Positions 34,501 through 46,500 of a stretch of DNA of 64,000 nt are shown piece after piece (position 1 is the first letter of the stretch; each line of letters opens with the position of its first letter). The position numbers were made by a program, and so were the translations under genes. This DNA is from Scilla litardierei. Its lineage: Eukaryota > Streptophyta > Magnoliopsida > Asparagales > Asparagaceae. The notes beneath the pieces were generated by a model. The model saw only the letters and a list, made by a program, of their open reading frames with translations. It was not told the DNA's origin and did no database searches. The DNA is taken from positions 14,022,214-14,086,213 of the forward strand of contig CM061138.1 in the NCBI GenBank assembly GCA_030789695.1, in the 5' to 3' direction.

Positions 34501-37500
34501 GCATTTTTGTCTCCACAATATATTTTAATAATGTATGGTGATTCCCAAGTTGTTCTAGAAGCCATCTCCCTTGAAAAGAGTCAAAATCTCCTTCAACTTG
34601 CTCAAAGCGAACCTCCTCTTCAAATTTTTCATACAAATCCAAGACAACACGAGCATGGAGCACCATATACAACAAACCTTTGCAGCCCTCCTGCAAAACA
34701 GTATCCAGTAAATTCCCCATGCAGACCTCATAACTACCCTGATGAATGCAAAGAACATGCAATCTAGACATCTTCTTGTTTCTCTGGAGGAGTGTACCCA
34801 ATATCTTAATACCAAACATGCTAACATACTAAAAACAATAAATAAATAAAAATTTATCTTTGTTTTGGGGTGTTTTCTCACCGCTGGTTGGAAGTTTGGA
34901 GGTCCGAGGGTCGTCGCTGTCACGTGAGACGCGTGCGGCCTCCGGGGTCGGTAGACCGAGCGTTCGTTTGGTTAAGAATACGCGGACCCGAGTGTCGGTG
35001 TACCGAAGGGTGGCTTCAGCGGGCTGACGGCCTCCTCGAACGATCGGTCGAACGGGCTGACGTTCGGATCCGGTCGGTCGTCTGTCGAAGGGTAGCCTCG
35101 ACGGGTTGGTGTCTTCTTGATCAGCACAAATGAGAGAGCTCGTCAGGAGAGGTCGGACCTTGGTTCCGACCAAGTTCCCTCCGATACCTAAGTCAGATGG
35201 TAACTGAGAAGTACTCGGTGGAATCGAACTTGGTTCACGGAGAGACCAAGTGCGGGTTCTCGAGCCGAGCTATGGAGGAGAAATATCAAAGGTGGAAGAC
35301 AATGTTTGGAGAGGTAAAATACCAGAGTTGTGAGTGTCCAGTATTCGATCTTGAGGCATTTTGTCCTTTCGGCCTCTTATAAGAACCCGCATGTCAACGC
35401 CTTTATGGCGCTCCGTCATTTCGCCTTTCATGCATGTCCCCTTTGATGGTCTCTTCATAGGGCTTGAAGACGGTCGTGATGATGCATTGACTGGTATCCA
35501 AGGCGAACGGGATCTGAGGAGCGGTTTCCTCAATCGTGATGGGTCAACGGCTTCCCCGTCGCGGGTCTTGGGCCGTCGCGATTCGATACGCTTGTGGGGT
35601 CTTAGGGTTTGGCCCAACCCCCATTTGGGCCGTGGGCTTGGCCTGCTCCGTTCTGCTGGTTGTATCAATTACCCCCATCGCTCGGGCCATTCGGTCATTG
35701 ATAGTTCGGTCCGAGAGATGTGATTCGTGTGGATTTGGCAGGTGTGTCAGTCGAGGCGTTGCATTAAATGAAGACCATCATGACGCTGTGAGACAATAAT
35801 ACTCCCGACCTTTGGAAGTGGAATTCGAAGGGCTGCCTCCCGGAAGATGTTGACGCGTGTACTTCTTTGGATGGTCCGGATTTGGGGATGTCCCCCATAT
35901 AAAAAATCAGGCTTTTTGGAGTTCCTTCTGCACTTCTCGATTTCGCTTTCGATTCTTCTTATTGTTGCCGGGTTCCTCTTCGACGTTCCCTTCTTCGGTT
36001 CTGGCAATGTAACCCCCATCTTTCTTACTTCCGTCTTTCGTCTTCTTTAATGGCGAGGGCGCTGAGAATAGGAGCTTTGCCACCTGACGTCGACAATCTC
36101 GGCGCGGCCGTTGGGGCGTCCTCGTCCCGCGAGAAGTGCAAGGGTTTGCTATTCGGGTATTTGATTCAACGGGGAAACCCTTCCTGAGCCGAGGAATCCG
36201 AGGTTCCACCCGCGATTCTCGAAGCGGCCTCCACCGTTTCGTATTCCACCGCCGAGAGAATCAGGTCGGAATATCTCCCTCGCCCGTATGGGGTTCGGGT
36301 ACCATTTCTAGATGAGATGATTTGTTTTTCCGGGGCTCGTGAGGTAGGGGTATATGTCGAGATGTTCCAGATGGGGCTTCGCTTCCCCCTTCACCCCTTC
36401 ATCATCCAGGTGCTGGAGTTTCTGCAAGTGTCTCTGTGTCAACTGACCTCGTATTCGATTTCGGTCTTGGTCGGCTTCATAGTGGTCTGTCATCTGTACA
36501 GGTTGGAGCCGACATTGCCGTTCTTCTTTTATTTCTACAAGATCAGGACCGTTTCCTGGCAACGTAGCTTCATATTGACGTCAGGAGGGGAAAAGAGTGT
36601 ATGTTGGGCCTGCCTCGCTGGGCCGGTCATTAGAAGAAGAACTTTGTTTTCGTCACTTGGACGCCGTAATTCTAACTGGTTGGGAGAGCTTGGGCACCTA
36701 CAAGTTGGCGCTGGACCTGTCAGAGGTCGACCGAGCCGCGGTTACGTTCCTGTCGGCCTTGCCTCGGGAGGAGAGATTGGTTTGGCCCTTACTGGACGGT
36801 CTTCTCCTCAGGAGAGTCTTGTGGTCCCTCGGTGAAGGCACCTTTTAGACTCTATTCTTCTACTTAGCTTACACTGATTCTCCTTTCTTTTGCAGGAATG
36901 GCGGGCCAGGAGTTCAAACACGCTTATGACGTGAATCAACTCATCCATCGGGGTGCTCAAGGCTCTCAGGGAGGCTCCTCTGACCACATGCCGCGGCGCA
37001 CGGAGGCGGCTGCGGCCCGTGCAGCCGAGCCACCGGACGGGACGCTAAAGATGGTGGATGCACCCTCGACCGCGGGTTCTTCTCCCATGGCGACGTGGCC
37101 GGTCGACGTCCCCCAAGAGTCAGGCTCCGATTCCGGCCGCCACAGGTTCTTCTCTTGCCATGACGGGCCTAATTGATGCTCCCGCCGTCCCAGGCCTCGC
37201 CGATGGGGCCTCGGCTGGTCTTGGGCAGGACCCCGTTGTGCCGACCGAAGGTCAGGGGTCGCGGAAGAAGCGTTCTTGCCCGGGTTCTGAGAGGCCCGAG
37301 AAGAAGAAGAAAATGGGGAACGGCACCCCTATGGTGGAGCGTCCCACGTCGGCCGCCTCTCAGAGAAGCCCCCAAGTCTTGGGGGAATCTTTTCCTACCC
37401 TCCAGGTCGAGCATACTCCGGTCGGGACGTGGCACATGCTGTCCATGTTCGGAACCGGGCTTGAGGCCCTGTCTGGGGGGGTCGGTTTTTACCGACCTTG

Positions 37501-40500
37501 ACGTAGCTGTGCGATTGGCGCAGAGCTCTACCCTGTCTCTCCTTGAGAGGGTCCCCTCTAGGAGCCTAGTGGACTGCATGGTATAGCAGATTCAGCAGGT
37601 AAGTCTCTTCCTTCTCTCGCTTCCATCTTGCTTAGCCCGATCCTCATCCTTTTTGACTCGCAAGCGTCCTCGATGAACAGTAGGTGCAGCGGCGTGCAGA
37701 GTGGGCTGCCGAGCTTTAGGCGGCCCTCGAGCGGGAGCGTCTGAGGGCAAAGGCGGCCGAGAGAGTGGCCGAAGAGGTCCGCAAGGAGTTGCATCCCTCA
37801 CTCCGCAAGGTTTTCGAGCTCACGTCGGAGGTGGAGAAGTTGAAGGAGGAGCTGGCGGCCACCGATGCCTCTCAGGTCGCTGCAGAGGGGTCCGTTGAGG
37901 AGGCAAAGGGGGCATTGTCCCTCGCTCCAGAAGCGCACAGGAAGGAAAGGGCCAAGCTTTAGTCCGAGATCGGTTCCCTGAGGCAGACAGATCCCCAGCG
38001 ACTTGTTAGTGAAGTTGTGAGGGGTTACAACTACATCTTGGCCCCGCGGATCGCTCAGACCTTCCTAAGGGGATTCTTGGGGTACGAGGAGTGGGTTCGA
38101 TATTTGCTTCTTCGCCCCTCCACCGCCCCCAACCAGCTTGTCGGGTTGAGGGACGCCGCTGAAGCAACAAGAGAGAGTTCTTCCTGTACTCCCGCGCCGT
38201 AGGCGGTCGTAGCAGTCTTCTTCTTGTTTTTTCTCTTTTTATTTGTAACAAAACCGGATAGATAATAGAAGTTTTCACCCTTTTGGTTTGTTCGCTTTTC
38301 TTGATGTGTTTGCTACGTTGTCTTTGTCTTCGGCCTTACCCCCTCTTTCCGTTGTTCATGTCGAGGTCAGTCGACGGCTTCCGCAACGGGAAGGGTTTCT
38401 TGCGGACGCTTCTTAGCCGGTTAGTACCGAGGGTGCGATAAGCTCAATGGGGTCGTCCATCGGCCCAAGTCTGATTGCGTGATCGTCCTTTTCGGGGGAA
38501 TTACCCTGCCCTCGTGGTTGATTCGTAGTAGGCTGTCTATCGTGGGCCTTGGTTGGCCTGTTGGGGGTACCCCCAGCCTTATAGCTGATCGAATGATCAG
38601 CCCGCTGAAGGGTTGCCCCCAGCCTTACGGTCGAAAGGATGATCGGCCTGCTGGAGGGTTGCCCCAGCCTTACGGTCGATCGGATGATCGGTCTGCTGGG
38701 GGTTGCTCCCAGTCTTACGTTCGATCGGATGACCAGCCTGCTGGGGGAGTTGCCTCCAGCCGTACGGCCGATATGTGGTCTGCCTGTTGGGGGAGTTGCC
38801 CCAGCCTTACGGCTGATATGTGGTCAGCCTGTTGGGGGAGTTGCCCCCAGACTTACGGTCGACGGGTCGATCGATCCGCTGGATGAGCTACCCCCAATCT
38901 TATGGTCGATCGAATGATCAGCCTGCTGGGGGGTTGCCCCAAGCCTTACGGTCGATGTGGCCGGCCTGCTGAGGAAGTTGCCCCAGCCTTACGGTTGATA
39001 GGTCGATCGGCCAGCTGGGGGAGCTACACCCAGTCTTATGGTCGATCGAATGATCGGCCTGCTGGGAAAGTTTCCCCCCAGCTTTACAGCCGATATATGG
39101 CCGACCTGCTGAGAGAGTTACCACCAGCCTTACGGTCGACAAATCGATCGGCCGGCTGGGGGAGCTACCTCCAGTCTTATGGTCGATCGAACGATCGGCC
39201 TACTGGGGGAGTTGCCCCCAGCCTTACGGTCGGTAAGTCGGTCGGCCGGCTAGAGGAGCCATCCCCAATCTTAATATCGATCGACAGATCGGCCTGCTGG
39301 GAGAGCTGTCTCCAGCCTTACGGCCGTTCATAGGATACGATCGGTCCTGCTAGGGAGTTGCCCCCAGCCTTTCGGTGGATCAAAAATTCGATTGGTCCCG
39401 CTGGGGAGTCACTGATCACTCCTTATTTTACACCCTTTTTCCGCATATTTGCATGCCATTTAGATCGCCCAAATCATGTTTTTCACGATATATCGACGAT
39501 ATTGCGATGCTTTTCACGATTTGTTGTTTTTGTCGCATTTCAGGTGATTTGGCGCGATTTGGAGTGATCTCGAGATGCGCTTACTCTAGACGGTCACCAA
39601 CGACCTCTCCGAGGGGTATTTTGCTGTTGGAGAGGAGCGGAAGAAGAACGGACGTCGCAGGAGCGACGAGGAGGCCAAAATAAGCAGATTGGGCATTTTT
39701 TGTGTCCCACTCGGCCGAGTGGAGGAGCCATTCGGCCGACCAGCGAGACACTGCTCGGCCGACCAGAACAGACACAATTTACATGTGCACTCGGCCGAGC
39801 ACCGAAGACCACATCGGCCGAGTGAAGACATCACGTCCGCCCGAGTGACGCCCAGACGAAGCCCCTCCAAAACATCCAAGTTACTGTTTTTCGGCTGACT
39901 GAACTTCAGAAGACCCACTCGGCCGAGTGGTAAATCCCGTCCGCCCGAGTGTAATGAAGTCATCGGCCGAGTGACGACAACTCACTCGGCCGAGCCGCCC
40001 CCGAAGTAGAGACCCCTGAAGGCCCCGACTTACTGGAAAATTACCTGGTTTCTCACTCGGCCGAGCGACTTTTGCCACTCGGCCGAGTGCGATGCGCTGC
40101 CTGTAGCGAAAACTGCGGAAAACAGGCTGTGCAGGGGTATTTTGGTCACGATTTTTGGACGATTTTGAGGGCTATTTAAACCCTGTTTTTACCCTAGTTT
40201 TAGAGCCTCCCTCTTAGATTTTTTGCAGCTTTTTAGATTAGTTTTTTTAGCTTTGTTCTTGTGATTGGAAAGGAGAAAAAGATTGGAATTTTGTTGGATT
40301 CAATTGAAGAACTCCATTGGTTTGCATCTCTTTTCCTTAAAAATTCTATTTTTATTGTTTATCTCAATATTGTGATGAATTCTATTGCTTATTTCAACGA
40401 TTATTTTTGTGATCTCGCTATGATTTGTGAGTAGTCTCCACGTCTTTGGGCGTGTGGATGAACCCCTACAAGCCCATCTTCATATTTGTGATGAATTGGT

Positions 40501-43500
40501 AGAAATTGTGCTAGAATTGTTATTAGGGATTAGATTGGGATCAATTTACTACGGATGGCTAGGTATTCATATCAATTGGGATTTGCAAGAGATTGGATCC
40601 CAATTTGATAGGAACCCCTAGAAATCCGAATTGGGTTGGAGTCGGATTTTCGAAGTATCGGTTTGCAAGAGATTGGACCGATACTAGGATTCCCGGTTGC
40701 AATTCCATGCCGATACTCGTTTGCAAGAGATTGGACGGGTAGGAACTATCCCAATCTAGGTCGTGGACCGAGTTTGCAAGAGATTGGGCTCGGTGCGCGA
40801 TTGGACGATGATGTTGATCCTAATGCTAGCTTTCCTAGGCTAAGGTTTGCAAGAGATTGGACCCAAACCTAGGATAGTTATAGACCGGCAACAGCGCGAG
40901 AGCGTGAGCTTGGTTCTACATTCAGTTGCAACTAGTTCATCCAAATTCTCAATCTAGCAATCTTGAAACCGACGAACCACATTTATGAGATACGGTGAGT
41001 AGCGGGGATTCCCCATTCCCTAGGCGTTCTTTATTTGATTTGATATTTCCGCATTTTTGTCTGACGATTGTGACAGGATCGACAAAGGCAAATTTCTCTC
41101 TTAAATAGCCAGGTTGATTGGAACAAGCACGGTCACTCGTCCTCCCTGTGTTCGATATCCCGCTCGCTGCTACACCGTGCATTTGCGGTAAAACTACAAC
41201 CGTTCTCTGGGTGTATACTCGGGACCGATCAGTCACCCCCAGCCTTACAGCGATAGGGAGTTGGGTTGGTCCTGCTGGGGGAGTTGCCCAGCCTTACAAC
41301 CGAACGAAGGTCACGTCGGTCATGCGGGGGGAACTGCCCCTAGCGATCTCGTCGTCAGATCCAACAGGTGATTACCAAATCTTGAGGGACGCGTAATTGT
41401 GAGCAAGAACTCAAGTTCATGTCTTTATTTCAGTAGAAGAGAAGCTGGGGTACATTAAAAACTGAAATGCGCTAAGTGGTGAAGATATTGGTGGGCAAGT
41501 CGCTCGTCCGGAGTCGCGAGTCGCTCGTCCGGAGTCGCGAGATGCGATCGATCAGCTCTTTTTATTCAATTATGCGCATGGAGGTGTGAACAACGTTTAC
41601 CTTCTTCCCTTTATCCGCTTGTTTCGAAGTGCCTTCCCTGGAGCCTCCCTTCGAGGCACCGACGAAGTTCTTCAAATATCCTCGGCTAATGAGCTGGTCG
41701 ATGTCCTTCTTTATGTGCCAGCAGTCGTCGGTGCCGTGGCCGTCGTCCTTGTGATATTTGCAGTACTTTTCTTCGTCTCTTCGTCCCCCCTTCATTTTTG
41801 GGGAGGCTTGTTGATGTGGCCCTCTTTTTGGGCTTGTATTAGGATGACGTCCTCGGTGGCGTTTAGCCTGGCAGGGGCTGCTTTCCCTCTGCGCAGCTTC
41901 CCCTAGGCATCCTCTCCTGCTTGCAGTCTTTCGGCTCGCGGCATTCGTCTTCGCCGTGTCTCGAACTCCTCCTGGCACCTGCGGGGGCTCCTTCCTCCAC
42001 GGCCAGAGCTTACTCTGTCAGCATGAATCGCTCCGCCCGAGCCAGGACTTGGACGAGGCCCTTAGGGGGTCTTGATGGAGCGATTTCTTCAGGCCTTTGT
42101 GCCGGAGCCCTTTTTATAGGGCCGTCATGGTGACCAGTTCAAGGCAGCTCTCGATGTTTAGTATCTAAGCATTGAGCGCTTCATGTACCCCTCAGAGTCT
42201 CGTCCGGCCTCTGGATTATGTTGAACAGGAGGTCCAAGCATGGCTTCCTCTGTTGCCGGCCATGAACTGCTGGCAAAACTTTTGGGACAAGTCTCGTGAG
42301 TTGCCGATGGACTGGCCAGGGAGGCTGTTATACCACTCTCTGGCGGACCTCTTGAGGGTGGTATAGAAGACTCGGCAGAGCAGAGCGTCGTCTGCCCCTT
42401 GGAACCTCATGATTCCCTGGTAGTCTTGCACGTGCTCCTGAGGGTCTCCTCTGCCGTCGTATTTTTCCAAGGTTAGTACCTTGAACCTGGAGGGTACCCG
42501 TACATCGGTGATGCTCTTCATCAGCGGGCACCGGTCGTCCCCAGGGGCTTCAAGGTCGATCTGATCCAACGACGCCTCCCCTCGGTGCCCAGACGCCTTC
42601 TCCGAATCAGCAGGAGCGTACGAGGGGCCTCCTCTGCGGTCCCCCCGCCTGGGGATCGGAGTTGGTCGCCAGGCGCGTTCCCTGCGGTGGTGATCTTCGC
42701 GGCTCCTGAGCCTCTTTCGACGCGGACTCCTGCTCCGCCCCCGGTGCTTCTTGGCGGTCGATCGACTGGACGATCGCTGTTCGTCCGAACGGGGCCGTTT
42801 GGACGAGACAACAGTTGATTCTTCCCTGATCCATTCGGTCCTCCCTCATCCCTCACCGTGCTAAGAGGTGGGGGTAAGAGATCGTTCCCGGTTCAGGCCC
42901 TCACTATCACGGCCCGTGACTATGGTCGAGCGTAACGGGGGGCGTGCCCTCCCCCTGAGTGGTCGGAAAATCCCGCCTGGTTTCCCCCGGGGGTGTTGTG
43001 GGTCCACGAGGTGTTGAATGGCTTCTGCCAGGGCTCGAAAGTTGGCGTTTATCTCATGTGTGATGTGAACGAGTTGCTCGCGGGTCACCGAGCGCGAGTC
43101 GTCGGTTTCCCCTGCGGAGCGGCTGTGCTCGGTTTCGTGATGGACGTAATGCCATCCTCCGGGATGGTCGGCATTCGGGCCACTCTGTCGTGCTGTTCCA
43201 TATTAGTTGCTGTGGATGACGTGGGAAACGAATTCGTTACCACAGACGGTGCCAGATGTTTCGGGGTGTTTTCTCACCGCTGGTTGGAAGTTTGGATGTC
43301 CGGGGGTCGTCGCTGTCACGTGATATGCGTGCAACCTCCGGGGTCGGTAGACCGAGCATTCGTTTGGTTGAGAAGATGCGGACCCGAGCGTCGGTGTACC
43401 GAAGGGTGGCTTCGGCGGGGCGACGGCCTCCTCGAATGATCGGTCGAACGGGCTCGGAGTTGAGGACATTCGGATCCGATCGGTCGTCCGTCGAAGGATA

Positions 43501-46500
43501 GCCTCGACGGATTGGTGTCTTCTTGATCTGCAAAGACAAGAGAGCTCGTCAGGGGGATCGGACCTTGGTTCCGACCAAGTCCCTTCCGATGCCTAAGTCA
43601 GATGGTAACTGAGAAGTGCTCGGTGGAATCGAACTTGGTTCACGGAGAGACCAAGTGCGGGTTCTCGAGCCGAGCTATAGAGGAGAAATATCAAAGGTGG
43701 AAGACAATGTTTGGAGAGGTAGAATACCAGAGTTGTGAGTGTCCAGGATTCGATCCTGAGGCGTTTCGTCCTTTCAGCCTCTTAAAGGAACCCGCGTGTC
43801 AACGCCTTTATGGCGCTCCGTCATTTCGCCCTTCCTGCCTGCCCCCTTTAATGGTCTCTTCATGGGGCTTGAAGATGGTCGTGATGACGCATTGACTGGT
43901 GTCCAAGGATAACACGATCTGGAGAGCGGTTTCCTCAATCGTGGAGGGTCAACAGCTTCCCCGTCGCGGGTCTTGGGCCATCACAACTCGGTACGCTTGT
44001 GGGGTCTTAGGGTTTGGGCCCAACCCCTCATCTGGGCCGTGGGCTTGGCTTGCTTCATTCTGGGGGTTGTATCAATCTTAATATTAAGGACTAGTTTGTC
44101 CTTTCGTCTAAAAGATAAATAGAAGGAAAACGATAGAATGAATGAGAAGTACAAATCAATGTAGCAAGGATACTTTCATCGTAACAATGTACCCCTACCG
44201 AACTCCAACACTTCCTTGGACACTCCTAAGACAAATGTCTAAAACTTTGAGTTGTTAACTATATATTATATCTTCTAGCTTAGAATGCTGGGCAAAAACA
44301 TCAAATACGTGTTTATATGACTAATACGCTTTTTCCTTCACCGAGCATGTTCTTATTTGTTTCAAATGTTCATTTAATCGTAATTATATGAATGACTATA
44401 TCTTATTGGATAATGTCGTAAAGTGTTAAAACTCAAGTTTAAGTATACTTCTTTAGAAAAACCGAGATGCATTAACATAATATATTGGAGGTTGAAAAGC
44501 CACAAACCATTTTGAAAATGTGTGATATGTTGAAATCATTGAATGTATTATAAGATTAGAAATGTATTGGTACTGTTGGATGCAAGGGCATATTTATTTT
44601 AGTGTCTATATGTGCACACATACTTCAATTCATGTTGGTCATATTTCAGTGTCTTGTTTGTTGTGTCCACATGTCCTACATTTTAAGAAATTGTCATGCT
44701 ACGTATATGTGCCATGTATGTATCACATGTAAGTGCCCATGATTTCTAGAACTTGTTCAAATTATGCATATAAAATTTATTGTTTGATACCACCACCTTT
44801 TATGTTTTGTTAGATGTGCGCATACATGCGTATATGATAGACACGATATTTTATATAGTCATACCCCATATCCTACCTTTTGCAATGTTGTCGTGTCACT
44901 TACCCGTACCCGTACCAGTGTCTATGATTCCCAGATACATTTTCACCGTCATGCTGCATGGTTAAACAAAATTTCGAACACCCATTTATGTTTAGCTTGA
45001 CATTGCCATGCTTCCTGAAAGTTGCCTTCATTATTTTTAATACTAAGTATAAATGTGTGGTGATGATTTTAAAAAAGGAAATGTTGTCGATATAAACTGG
45101 ATTTGTTAGCTGGAATATGGTTGCTCTTGCGACCATGAACCCTTTATAAGACATTGCATCACACCAACAACCATGAACGATGGCTGCACGAGCCTACCCA
45201 CGAGCCGCACGAGTTTTAGGTAGAGATCCTTTAACTGCAGGCAATCACACATAACACTCTACAAATGACGGCTGTATCTAATTTTAAGACATTCTAAGTT
45301 ACATTCTAAGTTACACATATTTAGTTTAGTCTCTCTATGTGCACACATACTTCCATTCATGTTAGTCATATTTCAGTGTCTTGTTTGTTGTGCCCACGTG
45401 TCCTACATTTTAAGAATTTGTCATGCAACGTATATGTGCCATGTATGTATCCCAAGTAAGTGACCAACTTGTTCAAATTATGCATATAAAATTTATTGTT
45501 TGATACCACCACCTTTTATGTTTTGTTAGTTGAGCGCATACATGCGTATATGATAGACACAATATTTTATGTAGGCATACCCCACATCCTACCGTTTGCA
45601 ATGTTGTCATGTCACATGTCTGTACCCCTGTACCCATACCCATACCCATACCGGTGTCTATGATTCCCAGATACATTTTCACCGTCATGCTGCATGGTTA
45701 AACAAAATTTCAAACACAGATTTATGTTTAGCTTTACATTGCCATGCATCCTGAAAGTTGCCTTCATTATTTTCAATACTAAGTATAAATGCGTGGTGAT
45801 GATATTAAAAAAACAAATAAGGAAATGTTGTCGATTTTAACTGGATTTGTTAGATGGAATATGGTTGCTCTTGCGGCTATGAACCCTTTATAAGACATTG
45901 CATCACACCAACCATGAACGGTGGCCGCACGAGCCTACCCATGACCAATTTTACGTGGATATCCTTTAACTGTAGGCAATCATGCATAACACCCTACAAA
46001 TGACGGCCATATCTGTGATAATTGGCTCGATGGCAGCCCCATTGGGCTGCCCGTTGATTTTCCTTGGGTTGGTGCACCAACCCAAGGGGGGTTGGTGGTG
46101 GGTTGGTGCACCAACCCCCCCGGCCCTATAAAAAGAGAGCATGGATTTGTTTGTTAGCATCAAAAAATTGTGAATCCAATTGAGCTTCTATGAGAAAGTT
46201 GTATGAGGTCCTATTGGAAGTTCCATAGGATCATTGAAAGCCATCTTTGAGAGAGCCAGTTGTGAGGATTTCTTAGGAGTAGTTGAGTGTTTTTTGTATC
46301 TACTAATTGAAATCAAGAGACGTGTTTACTTGGTCGTTAAGGCGGCCTAAATATTTTGTGTGCTCTCTCTATTTGTTCTTTGTGCTAGATACTTCGACGA
46401 TCTGATTGCTTCCGCTCGACGCACAACAATTGGTATCAGAGATTTAACGACGAAGATGATGGGCCAATGGTCCGAAGCGCTTACCATGGTTAGAGGTCGG

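Larger units (their letters stand above)
39413..41231 (+). mobile_element. Solo LTR (1.8 kb) nested in the array
   Basis: The block starts TGATCACTCC and ends GGGACCGATCA. It is flanked by the exact duplication GTCAC (39408-39412 and 41232-41236) and has no internal retroelement domain, so it is a solo LTR or a very short non-autonomous element. Its U3-like part (39700-40095) has about a dozen CTCGGCCGAG-type palindromes. A TATA-like TATTTAAA is at 40173. The presumed R-U5 part carries an array of stem-loops (40571-40876) and a U5-like CCCTGTGTTCGATATCCCGC near 41138. The orientation is inferred from the TATA and U5 words. The family is unknown, possibly Athila-like. Confidence 0.75.
38550..41390 (+). 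repeat. 46-bp satellite-like array, split by a solo LTR
   Basis: About 20 units with period 45-48 bp have the consensus words GCCCCCAGCCTTACGGTCGA, TCGGATGATCGGCC and TGCTGGGGGAGTT. They run 38550-39412 and resume at 41232-41390. Each unit contains an inverted repeat across the unit junction (CTGGGGGAGTTGCCCCCAG). Arrays of this type next to the 3' end are known from Tat elements and can seed satellites. Unit variants alternate (CTTACGG versus CTTATGG), hinting at a two-unit higher-order period in the middle. Confidence 0.88.
34861..44074 (-). mobile_element. Non-autonomous Tat-like gypsy element, gag only (9.2 kb)
   Basis: LTRs at 34861-35667 and 43257-44074 are flanked by the exact 5-bp duplication ATCTT (34856-34860 and 44075-44079). 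The primer site lies beside the right LTR on the minus strand (TCTGGCACCGTCTGTGG, 43240-43256), so the element reads leftwards. The polypurine tract GATGGGGGTAAT abuts the left LTR. Inside, reading in its direction: a Tat/Ogre-type gag, no protease, RT or integrase, a 46-bp tandem array (interrupted by a solo LTR), and an ORF on the opposite strand. Tat elements with extra antisense ORFs and 3' tandem repeats are known. This copy would depend on a relative for enzymes. It lies in intron 6 of the START-like gene. Confidence 0.88.

Noticed and set aside
38550..39412. Regularly spaced repeats resembling a CRISPR array
   Set aside because: Units are contiguous and diverged with no unique spacers, in a plant retroelement. 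It is a tandem minisatellite.
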